Part shown: positions 27,646 through 36,358 of the stretch, one piece after another
Layout: every line of letters starts with the position of its first letter
How positions within the stretch are numbered: position 1 is the first letter of the stretch
Assembly: GCF_025770735.1 (NCBI RefSeq)
Contig: NZ_JAODPB010000002.1
Span: 62,001 to 126,000, forward strand
Length of the DNA: 64,000 nt
From: Shouchella tritolerans
GTDB taxonomy: Bacteria > Bacillota > Bacilli > Bacillales > Bacillaceae_D
Reading direction: 5' to 3'
Translations under genes and position numbers: made by a program
Notes under the pieces: model-generated
The model's database searches: none
What the model was told of the DNA's origin: nothing
Seen by the model: the letters and a program-made list of their open reading frames with translations, nothing else

Positions 27646-28739
27646 TGAAACCAGTATTATGGGCGCAATTTATGAAAGATAAGCGAAACCCGCTTTTGCT
27701 ATTATTATTAATGGCTGGCAGCATCCTCGCTACACTCTTATTTACTGGCGGTGTTCATTCGCCGACAACAGTCGCTATTTTTAGTGAGGAGGAGAATGCC
27801 TCAAGTATTGAGAAAAAATGGGAACAATTATTGAATGGGGATGATGCATTCCAGTTTATCATCGTTGATCCTGAGCAAGCCCGGGAGGACATACGAGCTG
27901 GTCAACTCGATGTGGCCGTAAAGCTAATGGAAGCAGATTATAAACTCATTGCCGCTGGCGAATTACCTAGCGTCGCTATTGTTCAACAGCATGTTGATAA
28001 AGTCTTTCAACGGGAGGCATACGGTAGGGCGATTTCGGCTCAGGACGGAAGTAGCCGCGAGGAGTTTGAGCGGTATTTGAAGGATGCCCCTTTTCAGGTA
28101 GAAGTACAAGGCATTGACCGCGAGGAAACGATTGAGTATAACATGACGACGCAGCTATTGTTTGCTTTTACTTTTCTAGTCTCAATGTTTATTGCCGGTT
28201 TTAAAGTGAACAATGTGATGTACGATAAAATTTCTGGCGTATGGAATCGAATGATTCTGTCGCCGATAAGCAAAACCAGCATGTACAGTAGTTATCTTTT
28301 ATATAGTTTTTTAATAACCATGTTTCAGATTTGCGTCGTGCTGATCGTGTTTAAGTATGGTTTAAATTATGAGGTAGGAGACCAACTATGGCTTGTCGTT
28401 TTAATCGCAGCATTTTTTACTTTTAGCATGATAAGCGTGGCGATGCTTATTACCGGTTTTGTAAAAACGCCGGAGCAATTTTTGGCGATTTACCCTTCGC
28501 TTATCCCCATTATGCCGCTAATTAGTGGGGCATATATGATGCCTGGGACGATTACAAACCCTGTGCTGCTGTTTATTGCCGATTTATTTCCGCTGACACA
28601 TGCGATGGACGCCATTATGGCTGTCATCTTTTATAATGCTGGTTTGCAGGATGTGGGCATGTCATTGTTGGTTATGGTGTTGATTGGAATTATCGCAATG
28701 GGACTAGGAATTAATCTAATGGAACGAAGAAGCCAGTAA
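27645..28739 (+). CDS. ABC-2 exporter permease 2
   Basis: 364 residues with the same topology as its neighbour: N-terminal helix (about 17-36), extracytoplasmic domain, and five to six C-terminal helices (about 165-360). The cytoplasmic loop NNVMYDKISGVWNRMILSPIS is the hallmark segment of ABC-2 permeases. Starts at GTG 27645, overlapping the previous stop by 1 bp, with GGGGGGAAGC as ribosome binding site. Second half of the exporter controlled by the two-component system upstream. Confidence 0.87.
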   Translation: MKPVLWAQFMKDKRNPLLLLLLMAGSILATLLFTGGVHSPTTVAIFSEEENASSIEKKWEQLLNGDDAFQFIIVDPEQAREDIRAGQLDVAVKLMEADYKLIAAGELPSVAIVQQHVDKVFQREAYGRAISAQDGSSREEFERYLKDAPFQVEVQGIDREETIEYNMTTQLLFAFTFLVSMFIAGFKVNNVMYDKISGVWNRMILSPISKTSMYSSYLLYSFLITMFQICVVLIVFKYGLNYEVGDQLWLVVLIAAFFTFSMISVAMLITGFVKTPEQFLAIYPSLIPIMPLISGAYMMPGTITNPVLLFIADLFPLTHAMDAIMAVIFYNAGLQDVGMSLLVMVLIGIIAMGLGINLMERRSQ

Positions 28740-28761
28740 GAATAACGATGAAGCTTAAAGC

Positions 28762-28805
28762 AAACAACGCTCTCGTCTAAAATTAAAGGGAGGAGAGCGT
28801 TGTTT
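28762..28805. terminator. Hairpin between convergent genes
   Basis: AAACAACGCTCTC and GAGAGCGTTGTTT, 13 perfect pairs with an 18-nt loop. The stem ends in an A-run/T-run pair, so it may stop transcription from both sides (ABC operon and GT8 gene). Confidence 0.7.
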
Positions 28806-28846
28806 ACGATCATAGGGAAAGAAAACCATTGGCCACGTTCAAAAGC

Positions 28847-29662
28847 CTAGTGAGTTATTAGGAATGCCTGTTTTTCGTAATGTTTATAAAGGGAATGAAA
28901 CTTGCCATTGTAATTTTTATGCCATGGTTTCTTTTTTCCGCAAAAGTGGAGGATGACTGTTTGCCGCAGTACGGCGTCAATGTCAAAACGGCCACCGCTT
29001 TTTAGTTTGTAGTAGCGGTAATAACGAGCATCGTAATTATAAAGACGTTCATCGACATTTTTAATTTGAGGAGAATACAGGGCGTTTAATACATCTTGGT
29101 CAGGAAGGACAAGACGATTCCTGTATTTTTCAACGTAGGCAAAAATGTCGTTTATGTCCATGGTTTCCCGTTGCTTGGCTAAGTTCATAAGGAGGACACC
29201 TGAATTGTAGTATGCTTCCATTTCATAAGCATTCAGTCTAAACTTGTTGATTTCTTGGATGTTAATAAAACTATGCTGTGCAGCTGCATACAAATAGGAA
29301 TCAACATTGGTGTCATACAGATCGCGAATCGGGTTTAGCACCAAAATATCGGGATCTAAGTATAAAATGCGGTCAAGCTCCGTTGGAAGAAATCGATAGG
29401 CCAACAAACGGTAATACATTTCAGATGAATAATGTTTGACGACGGGCGCGCTGGCAAATAGCGTCTTGTTCGTTTCTACAATGATCAATGTATGCCCTTG
29501 TTGGTGCACAAAATGCTCCAGCTGTTGAAGCTGTTTTTTTGGAATGGACGAATGGACTAAGTAAATGGTAAAGTCTTCGTTTGCATTATTCATAAATAGC
29601 GATGTCAGCATTACTTGTAAAGGTTTTAAGTAATGAGCGTTAAGCGTCACCAATATATTCAT
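28847..29662 (-). CDS. Glycosyltransferase family 8 protein (GspA-like)
   Basis: 271 residues, GT8 retaining glycosyltransferase. The nucleotide-sugar and metal site LYLDPDILVLNP (DxD about residues 102-104), the YYNSGVLLMNL segment, LPDQDVLNALY and the C-terminal HFCGKKKPWH (metal-binding His) are all present. Bacillus GspA, a general stress protein, belongs to the same family. Donor and acceptor are unknown. Cytosolic, no membrane helix. Single-gene unit on the - strand. Confidence 0.88.
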   Translation of the reverse strand: MNILVTLNAHYLKPLQVMLTSLFMNNANEDFTIYLVHSSIPKKQLQQLEHFVHQQGHTLIIVETNKTLFASAPVVKHYSSEMYYRLLAYRFLPTELDRILYLDPDILVLNPIRDLYDTNVDSYLYAAAQHSFINIQEINKFRLNAYEMEAYYNSGVLLMNLAKQRETMDINDIFAYVEKYRNRLVLPDQDVLNALYSPQIKNVDERLYNYDARYYRYYKLKSGGRFDIDAVLRQTVILHFCGKKKPWHKNYNGKFHSLYKHYEKQAFLITH

Positions 29663-29870
29663 GGCATAGGATCCTTTTTAAAAGTATTAAAACTGGTTTT
29701 ATTATCGCAAACACAGCGTCTAGAGGCAAGTGTTCGAATGTTTGTCGCTTATCCCGTTGTTAGCGGCTTACCCCGGTAACTATCGATATTCACCTATGCC
29801 AAATGGACAACGAAACCCTTTTTCAATTATGTTATGCTATGGATAGGGGAAAGGGAGTGGCGAGTGAATA

Positions 29871-30356
29871 ATGGATTATTATGTAAAACAACGTATTTTC
29901 TCATTTAAAGATCAGTTCACGGTTTTTGACGGGAATGAGGAACCGATATACAAAGTGGACGGCAAATTGTTTTCCTTTGCAAACCAATTAGCGATCACAA
30001 CCGTAGATGGGAAGCCAGTCTTGCAAATTAAAGAGAAATTGTTTTCGTTTTTGCCTCATTACACGATTTCGAATGAAGAAAAGGAACTATGCCACGTAAC
30101 AAAGAAACTTACTTTCTTTCGTGCCAAATATGAAATTACCCCCCTTAATTGGACGATAGAGGGTAGTTTGCTGGACCATCATTATCGGGTGGTCGGGGAT
30201 GGCAAGGAAATTATGAACGTCGAGAAACAATGGCTGAGCTGGGGAGATACATATCATCTAACCATTCATGATCAGCGCCATGAGACAATAGGGATTGCCT
30301 TAATGATTGTCCTTGATATGGTGCACCACCAGGGGAAAAACCATTCAAACCAATAA
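29871..30356 (+). CDS. LURP-one-related / YxjI-like protein
   Basis: 161 residues of repeated beta strands in the Tubby-like LURP-one (LOR) fold: YVKQRIFSFKDQFTVFDGNEEPIYKVDGKLFSF, then LQIKEKLFSFLPHYTIS and ITPLNWTIEGSLLDHHYRVV. The family includes Bacillus YxjI. The biochemical role is not established. AAAGGGAGTGG lies before the start. Followed by a terminator hairpin. Confidence 0.82.
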   Translation: MDYYVKQRIFSFKDQFTVFDGNEEPIYKVDGKLFSFANQLAITTVDGKPVLQIKEKLFSFLPHYTISNEEKELCHVTKKLTFFRAKYEITPLNWTIEGSLLDHHYRVVGDGKEIMNVEKQWLSWGDTYHLTIHDQRHETIGIALMIVLDMVHHQGKNHSNQ

Positions 30357-30360
30357 CACG

Positions 30361-30392
30361 AAAAAAAGCGCCGGAAAAATCCAGGCGCTTTT
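30361..30392 (+). terminator. Terminator of the YxjI-like gene; first copy of a repeated hairpin
   Basis: AAAGCGCC and GGCGCTTTT with an A-rich loop. An almost identical hairpin recurs at 30544-30572; the two copies flank the repeat element at 30395-30545. Confidence 0.8.
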
Positions 30393-30394
30393 GG

Positions 30395-30545
30395 TTGTCG
30401 ACAAAGTCGATAACCGCCCTCAGACTGATAGAAAACGCTTGTCAGACGAGGAGTGCAGGCGAGGGAAGATGCGAATAGAACGTGGGTTCATGAGCATATG
30501 ACCGAGACAAACGACGAAGTATGCGAGCGTTTGTCTACAGTCTGA
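30395..30545. repeat. Dispersed intergenic repeat, copy 1
   Basis: About 150 bp. It shares blocks with the reverse complement of 44388-44482: GACAAAGTCGATAACCGCCC, CAGACTGATAGAAAACGC, GCGTTTGT and ACAGTCTGA. Its ends CAGACTGA...TACAGTCTGA and GCTTGTC/GACAAACG are inverted repeats, giving a MITE-like element. Copy 1 has an extra insert of about 55 bp in the middle. Confidence 0.7.
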
Positions 30546-30572
30546 AGCGCCGGAAAAATCCAGGCGCTTTTG
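30544..30572. terminator. Second copy of the GCGCC hairpin
   Basis: Direct repeat of 30364-30392 (GCGCC, GGAAAAATCC, then GGCGCTTTTGGT). It lies just after the znuA-like gene's end on the - strand and may serve as its transcription stop. Confidence 0.65.
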
Positions 30573-30608
30573 GTGTTTACTGCAATAAGCTAATTCAGGT
30601 TACAGCCT

Positions 30609-31982
30609 TTAATTGTTAAGGGCAGTACGCAATGTCTCAATATTGTTCTCCATAATCGAGAAATAATCCGCGCCTGCTTGTTCATCCTCTTGTGTAAGGG
30701 CTTCAAGGGGATGAATCGTCAGTGCTTCTGCGCTAAGATGGTCTTGAACGACTTTAGCAACGGAAGGAGTAATATTGGGCTCAAACACTACGTAATGTAA
30801 ACCAAGTTCTTTTGCTGTTTCTACCGTTTCAACAAGTTGGTTTTGCGATGGTTCATCTGTCGGGGAAATGCCAGCAATCCCGATTTGTTTAATGCCATAA
30901 CGTTCTTCCCAATAACCGTAACCAGCATGAGAAACAATGAATGTGTCGACTGAAGCATTGTCAACCATTTCCTGCATTTGTGTATCAAGCTCTTCAAACT
31001 GTGCCTTCAATGTTTCAAAGTTATCATTAAAATAGGCTTCTTGTTCAGGCTTTAGCTCAACGAGCATGTCTTTAATCGCTTCTGCCATTTCAATTGAACG
31101 AATTGGGTCAAGCCAGACGTGGGGGTCTTGGTCTCCATGATGATGATGGCCATCGTGTGAGCCGCCCTCCTCATGGTCGTCAATCTGAATCGTTACCGGC
31201 TCGCTTTCGGCAATGACGTTGTGGTCTTCGTCAAATTGTTTAGCGACGATTTGGAGGCCGTTTTCTTCCGCTGTTCCAGTGTAAACATCGGAATGGTTAT
31301 CAGGTACGACTTCCCAAGCATCTGGATCAGCCCCATCTTCATCAGCCGCAAGTGTATACCAATGCCAATGGTCACTGTTTTCAGGGGATTGTGCTGTTAA
31401 TTCAACTGTGTCGCCAGAGTGGTAATGGTCGGCAAGCCCGTCAATGGTGGCTGCAGCGATATCCCCTGCTTCTCCTTCATTGTCATGGTGGTCATGTCCA
31501 TGTCCATCTTCCCCGTCATGGTCGTGATGATCATGCTCGTCTTCAGCTTCATGATTATGGTCGTCATCATCATGTTCATCCCCGTGATCATGTCCATGAT
31601 CGTGGTCGTGTGAACGAGCGATTAAATCTGTCGCAGCGGAAGCTTCTAATGTGACGACATCATGACCTTCAACGGCAGAAGTAATTTTATCGGCAAATGG
31701 TTCTAGACTTGCCCCGTTGTAAATGAAAGCATCGGCTTCAGCGACGTCGATCATCGTTTGTGGCGTTGGCTCATATGTATGGGCGTCGGCGCCTACAGGA
31801 ACGATGTTTTCAACCTCCACAAATTCGCCACCAATTTTTTTCGTCCAATCTTCATAAGGAAAAATCGTTGTGTACACAGTGATTGTATCTTCTTCAGAAG
31901 GACCAGACTGGCTTTCGTTTGCCGGCTGGCAAGCGCCTAACGCAAGCACGGACGCGCTGGCTATCATCAAATATTTTCTCAT
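30609..31982 (-). CDS. Zinc ABC transporter substrate-binding lipoprotein with inserted domain
   Basis: 457 residues, longer than the roughly 310 typical of ZnuA/AdcA. A lipoprotein signal peptide ends in LALGAC (lipid-modified Cys about 18). The cluster A-I fold is recognisable: TTIFPYEDWTKKIGGEFVEVENIVPVGADAHTYEPTPQ (zinc ligand His), later DPHVWLDPI (His), VSHAGYGYWEERYG (His) and VVFEPN. The flexible loop is a very His/Asp-rich run (about 124-176) and contains a folded-looking insert of about 90 residues (about 180-270, HYHSGDTVELTAQ...SESEPVTIQIDDH) before a second His run. A Zur-type operator lies upstream (31999-32018). No permease or ATPase gene is next to it, so it must use a transporter encoded elsewhere. 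Confidence 0.9.
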   Translation of the reverse strand: MRKYLMIASASVLALGACQPANESQSGPSEEDTITVYTTIFPYEDWTKKIGGEFVEVENIVPVGADAHTYEPTPQTMIDVAEADAFIYNGASLEPFADKITSAVEGHDVVTLEASAATDLIARSHDHDHGHDHGDEHDDDDHNHEAEDEHDHHDHDGEDGHGHDHHDNEGEAGDIAAATIDGLADHYHSGDTVELTAQSPENSDHWHWYTLAADEDGADPDAWEVVPDNHSDVYTGTAEENGLQIVAKQFDEDHNVIAESEPVTIQIDDHEEGGSHDGHHHHGDQDPHVWLDPIRSIEMAEAIKDMLVELKPEQEAYFNDNFETLKAQFEELDTQMQEMVDNASVDTFIVSHAGYGYWEERYGIKQIGIAGISPTDEPSQNQLVETVETAKELGLHYVVFEPNITPSVAKVVQDHLSAEALTIHPLEALTQEDEQAGADYFSIMENNIETLRTALNN

Positions 31983-31998
31983 CAGTCTCTCCTTTTCT

Positions 31999-32018
31999 AA
32001 GCGTAATGTTTACGATTT
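31999..32018 (-). promoter_or_regulatory. Zur box
   Basis: On the - strand AAATCGTAAACATTACGCTT closely matches the Bacillus Zur consensus (AAATCGTAAT-N-ATTACGATTT). It lies 17 bp upstream of the zinc-binding lipoprotein start, so zinc-bound Zur should repress the gene and zinc shortage should release it. Confidence 0.8.
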
Positions 32019-32159
32019 ATAAAAGCAAACTTGATTATATCGAAATAATTCTTATTTGTGAAGGGTTTATTTTAAGTTTATGATTTTAAGTTACTAATTT
32101 TTCCTTGAAAAATCGATTGTCTCCATTTAATGTAAGAGAACGGGCGAGGTGGTGACCGA

Positions 32160-32867
32160 ATGATTCAAGCAATTGCCCATCGCGGCTATTCGTGCAAATA
32201 CCCAGAAAACACGCTGTCTGCGTTTGAAGCGGCAATCCGTTTAGGATTTTATTGGATTGAAATGGACGTGAGGCTTACGAAAGATGGCGTACCGCTTATT
32301 ATCCACGATCCAAAAGTTGACCGGGTGACGAACGGCAAGGGGTACGTAAAAGATTACTCCCTTGCTGCGTTAAAAGAGTTAACGGTATATGAAAAAGAAC
32401 GACTACCTACATTAAAAGACGTGTTTGCTGCTTTTGCGGGCCGCTGCAAAATGGCGATTGAGCTAAAGAAAGACAAAAACGGCGACAATGGCATTGAGCA
32501 AGCTGTATACCAATTGATTAAAGACTATAACTTGGAGCAGGATGTTTATATCAATTCATTTAACCATGCGTCCATTGAAAGGATGCGGGAACTTTCTCCA
32601 GCGCTTGAGCTTGGCCTTATTCAAACGAAACCAACAAAAGCATTGTTTCCATATATGAAGACAATCAATGCTTCCTCTCTGGCTATTCACATCCGCCATT
32701 TCAGCAGAAAATTCGCGGAGCAGTGCAGTCGTGAAGGTGTGCAATTGATCGTTTATAACGTCGACAGTGTCCGTTTGATAAAAAAAATGAGCAACTTCCC
32801 TAATGTCCGTTGCACCGTAAATGAACTGGAACGGTTCAAGAAGTGGTATAAGCCAGTAGACGGTTAG
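32160..32867 (+). CDS. Glycerophosphodiester phosphodiesterase
   Basis: 235 residues, GDPD family TIM barrel. Catalytic motifs are complete: IAHRGYSCKYPENTLSAFEAA (His, Arg, Glu), WIEMDVRLTKDGVPLIIHDPKVDR (Glu/Asp metal site and second His) and MAIELKK. It hydrolyses glycerophosphodiesters to glycerol-3-phosphate plus alcohol. It lacks a signal peptide and so is a cytosolic form. The start at 32160 follows GGCGAGGTGG. Confidence 0.92.
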   Translation: MIQAIAHRGYSCKYPENTLSAFEAAIRLGFYWIEMDVRLTKDGVPLIIHDPKVDRVTNGKGYVKDYSLAALKELTVYEKERLPTLKDVFAAFAGRCKMAIELKKDKNGDNGIEQAVYQLIKDYNLEQDVYINSFNHASIERMRELSPALELGLIQTKPTKALFPYMKTINASSLAIHIRHFSRKFAEQCSREGVQLIVYNVDSVRLIKKMSNFPNVRCTVNELERFKKWYKPVDG

Positions 32868-32926
32868 TTGGCATATAATTCGGAAAGCGATATTGACAGT
32901 CGATTCATCGTTAAGGGGAGGCAGCT

Positions 32927-33457
32927 ATGGAAGGAAAGAATGTCTTTTTGCGTGAGTTTAAGATCGATGATTGGCATGACGTCCATGCGTATGCCTCGCT
33001 TGAACAAGTCTGCCGGTACCAGACATGGGGCCCTAATAACGAAAAAGATTCACAAAACTACGTTAAACAAGCGATTGTAGATGCTCGCAAATGTCCTCGG
33101 GCGAGGTTTGTATTTGCGATTGCTCAAAAAAATAAGGAGCGCGTGGTCGGGGCCGCCGAGCTAGTTATCGACGTTGCTAACCACAGCGGCGCGATTGGCT
33201 ACATTGTCCATCCTGATTATTGGGGACAAGGCGTAGCAACAGAGGCAGCTACATGCCTGATAGACGATGGATTTAACCGGCTTAAACTCCACCGCATATG
33301 GGCTACATGCGATTCTCGTAACATTGCTTCTGCTAAAGTATTAAAGAAGGTCGGGATGCAGCAGGAAGGGCGCTTGCGGGATCATCTGTGGCTGAATGAT
33401 GGCTGGCGTGACTCGTTTGTCTTTGGCCTATTAGAAGATGAAAGAAGCGGACAGTAG
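32927..33457 (+). CDS. GNAT acetyltransferase (RimJ/RimL type)
   Basis: 176 residues. Acetyltransf_3 pattern: VFLREFKIDDWHDVHAYASLEQV, then VGAAELVID, IGYIVHPDYWGQGVATEAA (acetyl-CoA loop QGVATE, about residues 99-104), and NIASAKVLKKVGMQQEGRLRDH. Such proteins acetylate N-termini of ribosomal proteins or small amines; substrate unknown. AAGGGGAGGC lies before the ATG. Confidence 0.87.
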   Translation: MEGKNVFLREFKIDDWHDVHAYASLEQVCRYQTWGPNNEKDSQNYVKQAIVDARKCPRARFVFAIAQKNKERVVGAAELVIDVANHSGAIGYIVHPDYWGQGVATEAATCLIDDGFNRLKLHRIWATCDSRNIASAKVLKKVGMQQEGRLRDHLWLNDGWRDSFVFGLLEDERSGQ

Positions 33458-33559
33458 CGGTAAATGGGGAACGGCGCTTAAGATAACGCTTTGGCTAACT
33501 GTGGCAATATGGTACAGTGAACATATAAAAAAACGAATGAATAGAAAGAAGGCTGTTTA

Positions 33560-33871
33560 ATGGATAAAGAAACGGTTGTGTTAGTACGCAAAAAAAGTCC
33601 ATTGCCATTAAAAATAGGGAAAGTTGCCCTCGGCTTTATAGGCATTGCTGGTGTTGTTGCTGGAATAGCAATTGCTTCTTTAGAAGCGAAAAGCATGGTG
33701 CAGGCCTTTCTCATTTTGGCAGTTTCGATTATTTGTGTAGGCTTATCGTTGCTGCGCGTGCAAACGGTTACGTGTCCTCATTGTCATTCGGAAACAACAA
33801 TCCATACGTTGACAGTCGATTTTGAATGTAGAAGCTGCTTGAAGCCGACTGCAATAAAATGGGAAAAGTAA
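33560..33871 (+). CDS. Small membrane protein with zinc ribbon
   Basis: 103 residues. Two adjacent membrane helices (about 21-39 and 47-66) are followed by a zinc ribbon with two CxxC pairs (CPHCHS and CRSC, about 73-95). GAAAGAAGG precedes the start. No known function; it may be a membrane-tethered adaptor or regulator. Confidence 0.6.
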   Translation: MDKETVVLVRKKSPLPLKIGKVALGFIGIAGVVAGIAIASLEAKSMVQAFLILAVSIICVGLSLLRVQTVTCPHCHSETTIHTLTVDFECRSCLKPTAIKWEK

Positions 33872-33952
33872 TTCTGGCCAATTTGCTACAAACCTCTTTT
33901 TATTTTCTATCAGATTCTTTATAATAGGCTAGGGAAACTAAATAAACGAACA

Positions 33953-34098
33953 AAGCATCAGCTCGTATAATAGCGGTAATATGGTCCGCGAGTCTCTACC
34001 AGGCTGCCGATAACGGCCTGACTACGAGTGGTCTTTTTCAGTTGCTATTTTCAAAGCCGAAAGATCACTCTATTTTTATAGTGATCTTTCGGCTTTTT
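33953..34098 (+). ncRNA. Purine (guanine-type) riboswitch of xpt
   Basis: The aptamer (about 33957-34029) has P1 CTCGTA/TACGAG, the conserved J1/2 ATAAT, loop L2 with ATATGG, J2/3 GTCTCTACC, and the P3 arms CAGGC/GCCTG. The specificity base before the closing P1 strand is C (GACTACG), which marks the guanine/hypoxanthine class, not adenine. The expression platform ends in a 14-bp terminator stem (GCCGAAAGATCACT and its complement, 34056-34093) and TTTTT. High guanine should turn xpt and the permease off. Confidence 0.95.
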
Positions 34099-34105
34099 AT
34101 TTTGA

Positions 34106-34723
<618 letters not shown>

Positions 34724-34744
34724 AAAGGGCGGAATAAACAATTT

Positions 34745-36253
34745 ATGAATGGCCATTATCCTTTATTTAAAAAACAAGACATTGATGCATTTTTTGCTCT
34801 TTTTCAAAACAATCTCGCAAACTTTGTTGTTATAACCGTCACCCTACTGGGAATGGGATTTCCAGAGTCTCTTGTCTTTGGCCGCATTATTCCTGGCGTG
34901 GCTGTCGCTGTTATTGCCGGAAACCTCTATTATGCACACATGGCCAAACGGCTAGCGAAGAAAGAAAAACGTACAGATGTAACGGCGTTATCCTATGGCG
35001 TATCCACGCCTGTCATGTTTGTGTTTCTGTTCGGTGTTACCGCTCCGGCTTTGGCGATGACAAACGACCACGAACTGGCCTGGAAAATAGCTGTGGCTGC
35101 TGCTTTCTTATCGGGCCTTGTTGAAGCGCTCGTTGCCTTTTTTGGCAATTGGGTCAGAAAGCATACGCCGCGTCCGGCGTTATTAGGCGCATTAGCCGGG
35201 GTGGCGTTTACGTTTGTTGCCGGGGAAATGTTGTTTTCTGTTTTTGATGTGCCTGTCATTGGCCTTGTGGCCTTGTCGATCATTTTGCTTGGCTTTGTGG
35301 CAAAAGTCGGGATGCCGTTTCGCATTCCTACATCCCTTTTTGCGATTATGATTGGCGTCATACTGGCGTTTGCACTAGGCTACCAATCTAGTTCAGACGT
35401 TACAAATGCTTTGGGAAATGTTGGTTTCTATCCGTTTTTGCCAACGTTGGCAGCGTTTGAAGGCATGTCAGCGTTGTTTGGCGCTATGATCGGCTTGCTC
35501 GGCATACTCATTCCTATTACGATTTACAATGCGATTGAAACGATGAACAATGTTGACGCAATGGCGGCAGCAGGCGACTCATATGATGTTCGTGAATGCC
35601 AGGCAGTAGATGGCATTGGCGCGATGCTCGGCGCTTGCTTTGGAGGCATGTTCCCGACAACTGTGTATATTGCAACAGTAGGCGCTAAGGAAATGGAAGC
35701 TGGTAGGGGCTACAGCATCTTAAATGCAGTGATGTTCTTATTTGCAGCAGCAACTGGCCTTATCGCTGCCTTTTCGGCACTAATTCCGATGGCGGCAATT
35801 GCGCCGATTCTTGTCTTTGTCGGCATGTCGATGATATCGAGTACGTTTGCCAATAACGAGAAAAAGTACTATCCTGCGGTTGCGTTAGCTATGCTTCCTT
35901 ATATCGCCAACTACATGATGACGCGTTTTAACAATAGCGCAGGGGAAGTGGTGGCAGGCATTTCTGAAGGGATTGTGCCTCTAGGACAAGGAGCAATGTT
36001 TACAGCTATAATCATTGGCGCTATTACTGTGTGCCTCATTGATCGAACGTTCCATAAAGCGGCGCTTTTTGCCGGGATCGGCGCTGTCCTAGCTTTCTTT
36101 GGCTTTACACATGCACCTTCCCTGGCTATCAATGCGGCTTTCGATTACACGATTGGCTATGCCCTAATTGCCTTGTTCTTTGTCTATATCGGTCTCCGTG
36201 AACAAAAGCAAGAAGCCTCGCTAGCGAGAGAACAAGCAACGAAAGCAGCCTAG
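34745..36253 (+). CDS. NCS2-family purine permease
   Basis: 502 residues with about 12-14 membrane helices. The gene follows xpt in the riboswitch-controlled operon, so it probably imports xanthine, guanine or another purine. Sequence features of the NCS2/AzgA-type fold are visible: NAIETMNNVDAMAAAGDSYDVRECQAVDGIGAMLGACFGG (about 262-301, conserved signature region) and the ALLGALAGVAF segment. The usual Bacillus partner is PbuX (about 440 residues); this protein is longer and looks like a different NCS2 branch. Stop is followed by a terminator. Confidence 0.85.
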   Translation: MNGHYPLFKKQDIDAFFALFQNNLANFVVITVTLLGMGFPESLVFGRIIPGVAVAVIAGNLYYAHMAKRLAKKEKRTDVTALSYGVSTPVMFVFLFGVTAPALAMTNDHELAWKIAVAAAFLSGLVEALVAFFGNWVRKHTPRPALLGALAGVAFTFVAGEMLFSVFDVPVIGLVALSIILLGFVAKVGMPFRIPTSLFAIMIGVILAFALGYQSSSDVTNALGNVGFYPFLPTLAAFEGMSALFGAMIGLLGILIPITIYNAIETMNNVDAMAAAGDSYDVRECQAVDGIGAMLGACFGGMFPTTVYIATVGAKEMEAGRGYSILNAVMFLFAAATGLIAAFSALIPMAAIAPILVFVGMSMISSTFANNEKKYYPAVALAMLPYIANYMMTRFNNSAGEVVAGISEGIVPLGQGAMFTAIIIGAITVCLIDRTFHKAALFAGIGAVLAFFGFTHAPSLAINAAFDYTIGYALIALFFVYIGLREQKQEASLAREQATKAA

Positions 36254-36330
36254 AAACGGTGTAGACATCGATCTACCGATGCATTGACAACTTGTAACGC
36301 TCACATAACAGGAATCGCTATAAACAAAAA

Positions 36331-36356
36331 AGTCGGGAGTGCTCCCGACTTTTTTG
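36331..36356. terminator. Bidirectional terminator
   Basis: AGTCGGGAG and CTCCCGACT with a 2-nt loop, A-run before and T-run after, between the convergent permease and nucleotidase genes. Confidence 0.92.
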
Positions 36357-36358
36357 TG

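Noticed and set aside
34993-35361. 122-codon frame antisense to the purine permease
   Set aside because: Shadow of a membrane protein gene with clear homology on the other strand.
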